From: CAWACC01 sp964390695
Lineage (GTDB): Bacteria > Chlamydiota > Chlamydiia > Chlamydiales > Parachlamydiaceae
DNA length: 35,885 nucleotides
Assembly: GCA_964390695.1 (NCBI GenBank)
Contig: CAYMKI010000013.1
Coordinates: 1-35,885, forward strand
Reading direction: 5' to 3'
A program made the position numbers and the translations under genes. The notes beneath the pieces were generated by a model that was not told the DNA's origin, searched no databases, and was given only the letters and a program-made list of their open reading frames with translations. Below, piece by piece: positions 17,666-25,218 of the stretch. The stretch's first letter is position 1. Every line of letters begins with the position of its first letter.

Positions 17666-19165
17666 TTATTCCAATGTAACTCGGGGATCTAAGAGGGTAT
17701 AGGCGATATCGGCCACCAAGTAGCCCAGCAACGACAGAAAAGAACCCGCCAAAGCCGAAAACATGATGACATTGTAATCTCTGTTGAGGATAGCATCGTA
17801 GAAGAATTTGCCGAAGCCGTTGATGCCGAAAAGCGTCTCCACAATCAGCGAACCTCCTAGTACGATTCCCAAAGAGCCGGCAATAGACGTGACAATGGTG
17901 ATAGCGGCATTCCGGCCGACATGTTTAAAGAGTATTGCCGTTTTGGAGAGTCCTTTGGCTCTTGCAGTGCGTACGTAGTCATTCCTTAACACCTCTAATA
18001 TCGCCGTGCGCGATAAGCGGGTTTGGGCAGCCAAGCTGCCATACATGATAGCTATGAGAGGCAAAAAAATATGGCGGATGACATCCAAAAGCCTCTGGGC
18101 GGAATTTTCATGGCTATAGACGGCATCGGAGCTGGTAAAACCGCTGATGGGAATGGGGATTTGGGTAAAAGGAAAATGATGGTTCAGGGCTATTTCGATC
18201 AGAAAGGGAGCCACGACAAAGATCGGTATGGCATACAGGATTAAAAATACCAAATTCAAGGTGTGGTCTTGCCATTGGTTGTGTTGATAGGCCATGATGA
18301 ATCCAAAGAGCTGGCATAGGACGAAGGTGATGAGCAGAGGAAGAATGGCTAAAGTCAGCGAATATTTAAATCTTTTGGCCACTTCGTTCAGCACAGTTTT
18401 GTTGCTGTCATTTCGCAAAGTGCCGAAGTTTAAACTTAAGACGCGGCTCATATATTTGCAAAAGCGCGTGTCTAAAAAAAAGATAGAGATTTGATCAGTC
18501 CGGGATGGTTCGAAGTTGTAGTAGGCTGCGTTGCTGTCATACCATGTTTTTAGCTTTTGGATTTTTTCTTTTGCCTGGTCGAGGGAATCCAGAGGCGAAA
18601 TCGAATAGGAAGCCAGTTGGTTGTTCTCTACGTTGATTTTTTTGTTGAAAGCCTTTTGCTCTGCATTTAATTTAGGACCCAAATAAGCCTGGCGAGTGCC
18701 GCCGCGAATAAAAAAACGGGCCGCCATTCTTCTTTCGCTGATATCTGCAGATTCGTTTAGCATGACGGCAAGGAGTTTTGGCATGAGATAGCGCGACTGA
18801 TCTCCGAAAGTTATCTTTAATTCGTCATACTCCTTAAGGTTCATGTCTCCCGTATCGCTAGGTGATAATTTATGGGTAATCAAGATCCTTAGGGTATTAT
18901 TTACATAGACTTGGCTTAAGTGAGGCCAGGTGTTGAATAAGATCGGCAAGGTCAGGCCGTAAAACTCCCGAAATTGCAGATAGCGGTCATCATTTCCGAA
19001 GGCTACCGACCGATCATCTTTTCGCACGGCGTTGCCTTCGGGCGAGATTTCGGTGATCGTAGTCGGTTCTCCCGGAGCTAAATTGATGATCACAAAATTG
19101 ATCAAGATAATACAAAAGAGCGTGAGGGGTAGCAGTAAAAGGCGTCGTATAACGTAATTAATCAT
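17666..19165 (-). CDS. oppB: Peptide-type ABC transporter permease, OppB-like with large periplasmic insert
   Basis: This is the first permease of the pair. The N-terminus MINYVIRRLLLLPLTLFCII with NLAPGEP is typical OppB/DppB. The 499-aa protein then carries about 190 extra residues (about 37-235), predicted periplasmic, before the usual LSLNFGTLRNDSNKTVLNEV segment and the core domain (from about 266). Part of the insert (LMPKLLAVMLNESADISERR followed by MAARFFIRGG) looks like a HEAT-type helical repeat. The EAA loop is RNDYVRTARAKGLSKTAILF. No strong ribosome-binding site is seen. It is probably the first gene of a two-gene transcript ending at the 16.1-kb terminator. Confidence 0.88.
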   Translation of the reverse strand: MINYVIRRLLLLPLTLFCIILINFVIINLAPGEPTTITEISPEGNAVRKDDRSVAFGNDDRYLQFREFYGLTLPILFNTWPHLSQVYVNNTLRILITHKLSPSDTGDMNLKEYDELKITFGDQSRYLMPKLLAVMLNESADISERRMAARFFIRGGTRQAYLGPKLNAEQKAFNKKINVENNQLASYSISPLDSLDQAKEKIQKLKTWYDSNAAYYNFEPSRTDQISIFFLDTRFCKYMSRVLSLNFGTLRNDSNKTVLNEVAKRFKYSLTLAILPLLITFVLCQLFGFIMAYQHNQWQDHTLNLVFLILYAIPIFVVAPFLIEIALNHHFPFTQIPIPISGFTSSDAVYSHENSAQRLLDVIRHIFLPLIAIMYGSLAAQTRLSRTAILEVLRNDYVRTARAKGLSKTAILFKHVGRNAAITIVTSIAGSLGIVLGGSLIVETLFGINGFGKFFYDAILNRDYNVIMFSALAGSFLSLLGYLVADIAYTLLDPRVTLE

Positions 19166-19203
19166 AATATGCTATCATAGCCAAGAAGCTAATTTCTTTC
19201 TCT

Positions 19204-19232
19204 GGAATTTTAATTCCAATATGTGATATAAT
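19204..19232 (+). promoter_or_regulatory. Extended -10 promoter of the rlmN-uvrC operon, with inverted repeat
   Basis: TGATATAAT (19224-19232) is an extended -10 with a perfect TATAAT at 19227-19232. The -35 area is poor, as expected for extended -10 promoters, and is occupied by GGAATT-TT-AATTCC (19204-19217), an inverted repeat that could be an operator. The start site would be near 19239, about 31 bases before rlmN. Confidence 0.5.
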
Positions 19233-19269
19233 ATTTTTATTAAATAATTACAGTAAAGGTCTAAAGAGG

Positions 19270-20337
19270 ATGGCAACATATTTTTGTGAACTCACAGTGG
19301 AACAGCTAGCGGCCTGGTTAAAAAATCAGGGAGAAAAAGAATTCCATGCAAAACAAATATTCGATTGGGTGTACACCAAGTGCGCCTCGTCTTGGGACCA
19401 AATGTCAAATCTGGCAAAGCCTTTGAGGATGAAGCTGGCGGAACACTTTCGCCTGACTTCGCTTGAATTGGTGCGGATGACCGAGTCTAACGACAAAGAA
19501 ACCTTCAAGTTTTTATGGAAGCTGCACGAAGGCAGCATGGTAGAATCTGTGCTGATCCTATCCGGACAGCGCCGTACAGTATGTGTTTCTTCTCAGGTGG
19601 GGTGTCCGGCAAAATGCGCTTTTTGCGCCTCTGGCAAACAAGGTTTTTTCCGCAATTTGCGCCCTTATGAGATTATTGAGCAGGTGTTGCTGATCAATCA
19701 ATGGCTAGCTCCTAAAAATGAACGCGTCTCGCATATTGTCTATATGGGCATGGGCGAACCGTTTAAAAATTATGATTCCGTTGTGGCCTCCATCCGTACG
19801 CTATGTGATCCGCTGAGATTCAATATATCGCAACGCAGGGTAACTGTATCGACTGTCGGCGTGGTGGAAGGTATCAAGCGCCTTACTCAAGAAGGTTTGT
19901 CCATCAATCTGGTATTATCCTTGCACGCTCCCAACCAACATGTCCGCCAGAAGATTATTCCATATGCAAGAAAATACCCATTAGATGATATTATGTCTGC
20001 CATGGATGAGTATGCCGAAAAAACCAAGCGGGATATCACCTACGAGTATACGCTTATAGCCGGAATTAATGATCATCCTGATCATGCTTTCGAATTATCA
20101 CACCTGCTGAAAGGGCGCCAGTGTACCGTGAATTTAATTCCTTATAATCCAGTCGCTGGACTAAAACTGCGTAGACCTGATAAAAAGAATATCAAACAGT
20201 TTAGAAGCGTTTTATTTGGCAACCGCATAGTCAATACCTGCCGTTATACCAAGGGGGATGACATCTCGGCTGCCTGCGGCCAATTAGCCTTGCAGCAAAA
20301 AAATCTCGAAATCCAGAATGAAATTCGATCTGAATAG
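19270..20337 (+). CDS. rlmN: Dual-specificity rRNA/tRNA adenine-C2 methyltransferase RlmN
   Basis: This radical-SAM enzyme methylates C2 of A2503 in 23S rRNA and A37 of some tRNAs, supporting translational fidelity. The 355-aa product has the SAM-cluster motif C112-x3-C116-x2-C119 (CPAKCAFC). Both mechanistic cysteines are present: C105 (seven residues before the motif, as C118 in E. coli) and C336 in GDDISAACGQL (C355 in E. coli). MGMGEPFKNYD is the SAM-binding GEP block. AAAGGT lies nine bases before the ATG. It overlaps uvrC by 20 bases. RlmN and Cfr are relatives; the sequence gives no reason to call Cfr. Confidence 0.95.
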   Translation: MATYFCELTVEQLAAWLKNQGEKEFHAKQIFDWVYTKCASSWDQMSNLAKPLRMKLAEHFRLTSLELVRMTESNDKETFKFLWKLHEGSMVESVLILSGQRRTVCVSSQVGCPAKCAFCASGKQGFFRNLRPYEIIEQVLLINQWLAPKNERVSHIVYMGMGEPFKNYDSVVASIRTLCDPLRFNISQRRVTVSTVGVVEGIKRLTQEGLSINLVLSLHAPNQHVRQKIIPYARKYPLDDIMSAMDEYAEKTKRDITYEYTLIAGINDHPDHAFELSHLLKGRQCTVNLIPYNPVAGLKLRRPDKKNIKQFRSVLFGNRIVNTCRYTKGDDISAACGQLALQQKNLEIQNEIRSE

Positions 20338-22147
20338 CCTAGATACCTATTCCACCCAGCCAGGAGTCTATCTGATGAAAGACGCCGCTGGGGAAATATT
20401 GTATATAGGCAAAGCCAAAAACCTGCGGTCCCGCATCAAACAGTATTTTGCGCCCGGAGGGGATGGCCGTTTCATCATTCCTTTTTTAGTATCCAAAGTT
20501 GCCTCTATCGATACTCTGATCGTGACTTCTGAGAAAGAAGCACTGTTGTTAGAAAACAATCTAATAAAGAAACATCAGCCGAGATACAATGCGCTGCTCA
20601 AAGATGACAAGTCTTATATAGCTCTAAAAGTCAACCACAAGCATACCTGGCCGATGGTGAGCTTGGTGCGCTACCGAGGCAGACCGGAAGCTGACGGTCT
20701 GTATTTTGGTCCTTATACCAGCGCGCAGGCTGCTAGGGCAACCCTGGACCTTCTGAACCGTCTCTTTCCGTTAAGACAATGCTCTGATCAGGAGCTTCTA
20801 CGCCGCAGCCGCCCGTGTCTTCTCTATGATATGAAAAGATGCGTTGCTCCTTGTGTTGGCAAATGCACTAAAGAGGAGTACGATAAATATGTGCAGCGTA
20901 CGGTTAAATTCCTCAAAGGACATGATAAAGAGATATTAAAAGAACTGCATGACGAGATGCAGGCCGCCGCCGATGCCCTTGAATTTGAAAAAGCCGGAGC
21001 TATTTTAAAAACGATTCAACAAATAGAAAAAACCATAGAGGCCCAGAGCGTGGACAAGCCTTTAGGTGCTGATGCCGATGTGCTAGGTATCTATAGACAA
21101 GCCGAAGAGGTTACCTTGAGCCAACTGCATATCCGCGACGGAAAATTAATGGGGGCCCACCATTACAACTTTTCAAAAATTGCTCAAGAAGATGCGGAAC
21201 TGTTAGAGTCTTTCTTAATCCAGCACTATGAAAAAATCGACCCCCTGCCGCATGAAATTTTATTGCCTGTCCAGCTAGAAAATGCCGAAGAAATATCCGA
21301 CCTGCTTTCAGTAGATAAGAATAGAAAAACCCTGATCGCTACTCCGCAGCGCGGAGATAAGAGAAATTGGCAGCAGATGGCCTATTTGAATGCCGAAGCG
21401 GCTTTTAAGAAAGAAAAAAATCAGGCTGAGATCAAAGAAAAGACGTTGCTCGAATTGCAGGAAAAACTGCGGCTGAACCACTATCCAGATCGTATAGAAT
21501 GTTTTGACAATTCCAATATTTCCGGAACAGAGTCCGTGTCGGTCATGGTGGCTTTTACCCATGGAGAAAAAGACAAAAAACGCTACAGAAAATATAAGGT
21601 GAAAACCGTAAGCGGCATCGATGACTACGGCACTTTCTTTGAAGTCTTGACGCGTCGTTATAAAAGAGCAAAAGAAGAAAACGATCTGCCTGATTTGTTG
21701 ATAGTAGATGGGGGCAAAGGACACTTGAACATCGCCCTAAAGGTTTTAGCCGAGCTCAATATCGTCAACGTAGATGTGATCGGCATAGCTAAAGAAGAAA
21801 GCCGGCATGATAAAGGGATGTCCTCAGAGCAGATTTTTATTCCCCAGGTAAAAGATCCTATCTTGTTAAGGTCTACCTCTCCGCTTCTTTTCCTATTACA
21901 ACAAATCCGCGATGAGGCTCACCGCTTTGCCATCACCTTCCATCGCAGCCGCCGCAGCAAACAGTTGATCAGGACAACATTGATTGACATTCCGGGCATT
22001 GGACCTCAAAAATGCCAAAGTCTGTTAAGGCATTTTGGAAGCTTGAAGAAAGTCAAAGAAGCTACGGCGGCAGAGCTTAAGGAAGTCAAGGGGATTTCGG
22101 AAGCTAATGTGCAGACTATTCTGGAATTCTTTAAAAATCTCGCCTAA
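20318..22147 (+). CDS. uvrC: Excinuclease ABC subunit C
   Basis: This is the dual-incision nuclease of nucleotide excision repair, recruited by UvrB to damaged DNA. The 609-aa protein has the full layout: GIY-YIG domain (GVY 16-18, YIG 29-31, KNLRSRIKQYF after), Cys-rich linker (RPCLLYDMKRCVAPCVGKC), a UVR domain for UvrB contact near 200-235, the RNase H-like C-terminal nuclease (starting around DRIECFDNSNISG, with LLIVDGGKGHL), and tandem helix-hairpin-helix motifs (IPGIGPQKCQSLLRHFGS) at the C-terminus. The 20-base overlap with rlmN puts it in the same transcript. Confidence 0.97.
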   Translation: MKFDLNSLDTYSTQPGVYLMKDAAGEILYIGKAKNLRSRIKQYFAPGGDGRFIIPFLVSKVASIDTLIVTSEKEALLLENNLIKKHQPRYNALLKDDKSYIALKVNHKHTWPMVSLVRYRGRPEADGLYFGPYTSAQAARATLDLLNRLFPLRQCSDQELLRRSRPCLLYDMKRCVAPCVGKCTKEEYDKYVQRTVKFLKGHDKEILKELHDEMQAAADALEFEKAGAILKTIQQIEKTIEAQSVDKPLGADADVLGIYRQAEEVTLSQLHIRDGKLMGAHHYNFSKIAQEDAELLESFLIQHYEKIDPLPHEILLPVQLENAEEISDLLSVDKNRKTLIATPQRGDKRNWQQMAYLNAEAAFKKEKNQAEIKEKTLLELQEKLRLNHYPDRIECFDNSNISGTESVSVMVAFTHGEKDKKRYRKYKVKTVSGIDDYGTFFEVLTRRYKRAKEENDLPDLLIVDGGKGHLNIALKVLAELNIVNVDVIGIAKEESRHDKGMSSEQIFIPQVKDPILLRSTSPLLFLLQQIRDEAHRFAITFHRSRRSKQLIRTTLIDIPGIGPQKCQSLLRHFGSLKKVKEATAAELKEVKGISEANVQTILEFFKNLA

Positions 22148-22174
22148 TGCATTAATCTATAGCAGGAGCACAAT

Positions 22175-22846
22175 ATGCAGCAGTTTTTAGCGCAGGATAA
22201 ACTGGGTGAGGAGATATCAATCGAATTTACAACGATCGATCCTCAATCACCGCAATTTTCAGAAATATTAAATTCCGTTAGGGACATCCTATCGAGAGCT
22301 TATGTGCCTGTTGAGGTTGAATTCGCTGGCAAATTTTCTAACAGTTTATCCAAGGACAAATTTTTAAATTCAATCGAGCCATTCTTCAAGGATGGGATCA
22401 ATAATGTGAAGTGGTCACAAGTTGAAGCGAAAGTCCTAGAGGTCTTAAGTCAGTTTTTTGGCCATGACTTTCCGAAAAGCTTAGCCTCTAATAAGGAAAT
22501 GAGTTCAAATTTCACCCACTTTTTCATTATCGCCAAAGATAAAGATGCCATGTCGCCGATCGGGGCTATTTACTGCTTAATGAACAAAACTGATCACGAA
22601 AAAATCGTCAGGGTTCCTGTCTTCGGCGTTACGCCAGAATCTCAATCGAGAGGAATTGGCAAATTATTGATGAGTTCAATTTTAAAATGTATTCCGGGCA
22701 CCAAGAAAATTGATCTCTCCACTCGAATCACCAATGAGAGAGCAATCAAAGCCTATCATGCGTGGGGTTTTGTTCCATCAGCTAATACGATGGAGCACTG
22801 GATAAATTTAGAATACCTGGTTGAAAAATCTAACGGGCTACAATGA
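22175..22846 (+). CDS. GNAT-family N-acetyltransferase
   Basis: The C-terminal half of this 223-aa protein is a GNAT fold: a beta strand RVPVFGVTPE followed by the acetyl-CoA pyrophosphate-binding loop Q157-S-R-G-I-G162, and the closing NERAIKAYHAWGFVPS motif. The first ~90 residues do not match any domain I know. The substrate cannot be read from sequence. AGGAG lies nine bases before the ATG, 27 bases after uvrC, so it is probably in the rlmN-uvrC transcript. Its TGA overlaps the following frame as ATGA. Confidence 0.8.
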   Translation: MQQFLAQDKLGEEISIEFTTIDPQSPQFSEILNSVRDILSRAYVPVEVEFAGKFSNSLSKDKFLNSIEPFFKDGINNVKWSQVEAKVLEVLSQFFGHDFPKSLASNKEMSSNFTHFFIIAKDKDAMSPIGAIYCLMNKTDHEKIVRVPVFGVTPESQSRGIGKLLMSSILKCIPGTKKIDLSTRITNERAIKAYHAWGFVPSANTMEHWINLEYLVEKSNGLQ

Positions 22847-23094
22847 ATAAATTAATAAAACTGCTTACATTCGTTTTTCTAGCATTCCTTGGATGGTCTG
22901 TTGTAATACCGTCTAATTTAACTGCAGCAACTATTTCTGAGAAGGGAGGTAAAACCATGGATTATGAGAAGCTGAAAATCAAATCGTACAAGCATTGGGA
23001 CCTTTATTTGCACGAGAATCAATGTTACCTTATCCTGATCCCAAAGGAAACAAATAGAACCACAGAGGGCGGGAGAGCAGTGAGACAAGTGTGA
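22843..23094 (+). pseudogene. HIT-like (Ap4A hydrolase type) gene fragment, truncated by inserted repeat element
   Basis: The 83-aa frame starts with a hydrophobic, signal-like segment (residues 8-29), then continues through MDYEKLKIKSYKHWDLYLHE and NQCYL. The W-x-LYLHENQCYL stretch is like the N-terminus of bacterial HIT hydrolases, where GR should follow. Instead the frame runs into LILIPKE and a tail (NRTTEGGRAVRQV) encoded entirely by the inverted repeat starting near 23034, so the catalytic HxHxH part is missing. There are two possible starts: 22843, coupled to the GNAT gene by ATGA, and 22957, preceded by a near-perfect GGGAGGT six bases upstream, which would give a 45-aa product. The HIT assignment rests on a short stretch only. 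Confidence 0.5.
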
Positions 23095-23419
23095 GCGCAG
23101 AAATGGTGAATGTGTACTTCCACTTGCCATATCCGCAGCTCTATCTTCTTGGGGTTCACCCATGGGTTCAAGCCTGTGGCTACACGCTTTCATTGCTTTC
23201 GTAACTCAGTCCCAAAGCAGCGCTATAGTTGTTACTTAACTCATATAACAAAAAATTTGTTTTTTAAAAAGTGCTAGCATTTCCAGCTGAAATATATTAT
23301 GCCTTACAAATTCTCTTAAACATGAAAACAGGGTTAATGATTGCGGTGTTTAGTGCTAAAAACGTGATGCAAAAAAACATCTGTCAAAGATTGTACCCTT
23401 ATTAACTCGTAATTATGTC

Positions 23420-23505
23420 GTCCTTTCAGGACTCTGCCTTTTGTTTATTGCCACCCAGGCCTCGCTCCGCTTGACCTGGGCTGTAACATTAGGGCTTTTC
23501 AAGCC
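23420..23505. repeat. Cluster of three short stem-loops
   Basis: Three palindromes follow one another: GTCCT-TTC-AGGAC (23420-23432), CCCAGG...CCTGGG (23454-23480) with a purine/pyrimidine-biased loop, and GGCTT-TTC-AAGCC (23493-23505). Two share the same TTC loop. This looks like a dispersed palindromic repeat of the extragenic type rather than a terminator, since no U tract follows and no gene ends here. Confidence 0.5.
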
Positions 23506-23596
23506 TGTATCTTATCGAGCCTGCTCTCACTGATCTCAGGGGTTTGATTTTATGTTTTTCACTTATGATGTGTACATGACCCCTCTCTATCTTCCT

Positions 23597-23648
23597 CTGC
23601 CCTCGCACAGGTCTCACTGCTCTCCCGATCTCAGTGGTTTAATTTTAT
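23597..23648 (+). repeat. 52-bp repeat, copy 1 (left of gap)
   Basis: This 52-base unit, from CTGCCCTCGCAC to GGTTTAATTTTAT, is identical to the copy at 23749-23800. It holds the GTCTCACTGCTCTCCCG core that also forms the inverted repeat at 23070-23086. A diverged relative (CTGCTCTCACTGATCTCAGG, 23521-23540) lies just upstream. Confidence 0.85.
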
Positions 23649-23748
23649 NNNNNNNNNNNNNNNNNNNNNNNNNNNNNNNNNNNNNNNNNNNNNNNNNNNN
23701 NNNNNNNNNNNNNNNNNNNNNNNNNNNNNNNNNNNNNNNNNNNNNNNN
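23649..23748. other. Assembly gap (100 N)
   Basis: Exactly 100 undetermined bases. Such a round number normally marks a scaffold join of unknown length. Because both flanks are the same 52-bp repeat, the assembler probably broke on a repeat; the true content may be a longer tandem array, a mobile-element core, or nothing. Confidence 0.95.
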
Positions 23749-23800
23749 CTGCCCTCGCACAGGTCTCACTGCTCTCCCGATCTCAGTGGTTTAATTTTAT
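23749..23800 (+). repeat. 52-bp repeat, copy 2 (right of gap)
   Basis: Identical over all 52 bases to 23597-23648, in the same orientation, directly after the N gap. Its inner part serves as the right inverted-repeat end of the putative element. Confidence 0.85.
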
Positions 23801-23842
23801 TTTCTTTGGGATTAGGGTGCGTAATGTAAAAGAATTTTGGAA

Positions 23843-23886
23843 GAGGCAGGGGCAAGGGCAAGGGCAGGGGCAGGGGCAAGGGCAAG
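23843..23886. repeat. Hexanucleotide tandem repeat (RGGGCA)n
   Basis: Seven consecutive six-base units (GAGGCA, then GGGGCA or AGGGCA) run from 23843 to 23884 and stop one or two bases before the stop codon of the downstream minus-strand DUF502 gene. This is a likely variable-number tandem repeat in its 3' untranslated region. No spacers are present, so it is not CRISPR. Confidence 0.85.
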
Positions 23887-24510
23887 TTAAGAATGCACAC
23901 GGGGGTTGAAACTTACATAAACACTTCCACAGCTGATGATATACTTTAAAGCCTGCTCAACGGTCATGTCTAACTCAATGACCTTGGACTTGTCATAAAG
24001 CAGCATAAACCCCAATGTGGGATTCGGCGATCCAACCACGCAAAGAGATAATTTGTCTATAAACAGAGGGTCAGAACCTTGTGGAATATGAGGAGTAGTG
24101 ATGAAACCCAGACAATAGGCTTTGTCATGCGGAAAGGGTACTAGGGCTACACGAATATAGCTCTTCTCGTCTCTATTTAAAAAGGAATGGGTAACATTCT
24201 GCATATTGATGTAGATGCGATTGATAAGGGGGATACGGTGCAGAATATAATCTCCAAATTCAAAAGCTTTCTTTAAAAGGAAATACTCTGCTAAAAATCC
24301 TGTGAGGATAATTAGGGCAGTTAAAAAAAACAAAATTAAAATACGACTGAACAGAAATAATGGGAAGTGGTGCGGAACATATGGGCTAAATAATGCCGTA
24401 GTGATGTCTAAAAAAGGATTGGTAAATAAATGAATAAGAAAAGCTAAAATCCAAAACGTCAAAGCTACGGGAAGTAAAATCGCCAAGCCTGTCAGGAAGT
24501 TTTTTTTCAT
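23887..24510 (-). CDS. DUF502 family membrane protein (copy 2)
   Basis: A 207-aa inner-membrane protein with two hydrophobic segments (about 6-33 and 52-75) followed by a soluble domain. DUF502 hallmarks are the HRIPLINRIYINMQNV segment after TM2, VALVPFPHDKAYCLGFIT, and NPTLGFMLLYDKSKVIELDM. It ends in EQALKYIISCGSV. The function of the family is not established. It is a paralogue of the next gene upstream (both end in ALKYIISCG) and 17 bases downstream of it. Its stop is directly followed by the hexanucleotide repeat. Confidence 0.85.
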   Translation of the reverse strand: MKKNFLTGLAILLPVALTFWILAFLIHLFTNPFLDITTALFSPYVPHHFPLFLFSRILILFFLTALIILTGFLAEYFLLKKAFEFGDYILHRIPLINRIYINMQNVTHSFLNRDEKSYIRVALVPFPHDKAYCLGFITTPHIPQGSDPLFIDKLSLCVVGSPNPTLGFMLLYDKSKVIELDMTVEQALKYIISCGSVYVSFNPRVHS

Positions 24511-24527
24511 AGATTGACAGCCCCGTT

Positions 24528-25208
24528 TTAGCCTATATTTTCAGGATTTTTTGTATGAGGCTCTGTTTGGGATGATTTTATGGGTGACATCACAACTCCG
24601 CAGGAGATAATGTATTTTAGAGCGTCTTCGACTTTCATATCGACATAGATGACATCCTTTTGGTCGAACATCATCATAAATCCAGAGGTGGGATTAGGGG
24701 TGGTTGGCACAAAAACTGAAACGACATTAGCTTCTGTTTTACTTGATAGCCAAGGTAGTTGTTCTCCGGTGAGCAGCCCCATAGAGTAGGTCTCTTTGCT
24801 GGGAAAAGGCACCATGACTACCTGTTTAAAGGAGTTGGTTTTAGATTCAAACAGCGTTTTAATTACATCTTGGCAAGCTTTGTAGATAGAGCTGACTAGA
24901 GGAATTCTATGCAGCACATAATCCCAAAGATTCAGCATATAGTGGAAAAAAAACCACCTACCCAAAGCTCCCAACGCGGCTGTAACAAAAAAGATCAGCA
25001 CGAGGATTATCAGTTTGCTGACGCCTATCTGAATCTGTTCAGCCGAAAGGAATAGAAAACCTTTATCGAGCAAATCAAAGTAATCTAAAACTCCTTGGAC
25101 TATCCCTACAAATGGAGTCGTGAGGAGATTTACTATAAACATCACAATAGCTACTGTCAGGGCTAGGGGGAGCAGGAAAACTAGACCTGTGACAAAGTAT
25201 TTTCTCAT
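24528..25208 (-). CDS. DUF502 family membrane protein (copy 1)
   Basis: A 226-aa protein with the same plan as its neighbour: two transmembrane segments (about 5-28 and 62-88), HRIPLVSSIYKACQDVI, VVMVPFPSKETYSMGLLTGE, then NPTSGFMMMFDQKDVIYVDM and ALKYIISCGVV. The family's role is unknown; envelope or membrane-trafficking roles have been suggested for relatives in other organisms but nothing here shows it. GAGAGGT precedes the ATG. It follows the DNA glycosylase gene by ten bases, so it is likely in the rnr transcript. Confidence 0.87.
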   Translation of the reverse strand: MRKYFVTGLVFLLPLALTVAIVMFIVNLLTTPFVGIVQGVLDYFDLLDKGFLFLSAEQIQIGVSKLIILVLIFFVTAALGALGRWFFFHYMLNLWDYVLHRIPLVSSIYKACQDVIKTLFESKTNSFKQVVMVPFPSKETYSMGLLTGEQLPWLSSKTEANVVSVFVPTTPNPTSGFMMMFDQKDVIYVDMKVEDALKYIISCGVVMSPIKSSQTEPHTKNPENIG

Positions 25209-25218
25209 CTTAAACCTC

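Larger units (their letters stand above)
23034..23816. mobile_element. Putative non-autonomous insertion bounded by ~50-bp inverted repeats (gap inside)
   Basis: The left end (23034-23086) and right end (23763-23816, read in reverse) match as imperfect inverted repeats: CCT-x-ATCCCAAAG, an A-rich stretch, AACCAC, then a 17-base exact block CGGGAGAGCAGTGAGAC (23070-23086 against the complement of 23763-23779). The inner 29 bases match at 26 positions. The left end starts where the HIT-like coding sequence stops looking like its family. No transposase is visible, and a 100-N gap of unknown true length lies inside. No clear target duplication is seen. It could alternatively be a pair of dispersed repeats in opposite orientation. 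Confidence 0.5.

Noticed and set aside
22918..23193. Minus-strand open frame of 91 codons across the HIT fragment and element end
   Set aside because: The composition (Cys, Ser, His rich) looks like chance translation of repeat DNA, with no start signals.
23552..23794. Plus-strand frame running through the N gap
   Set aside because: Made of repeat DNA and unknown bases; not evidence for a protein.
23843..23886. CRISPR array
   Set aside because: Six-base head-to-tail units without spacers; a simple tandem repeat.
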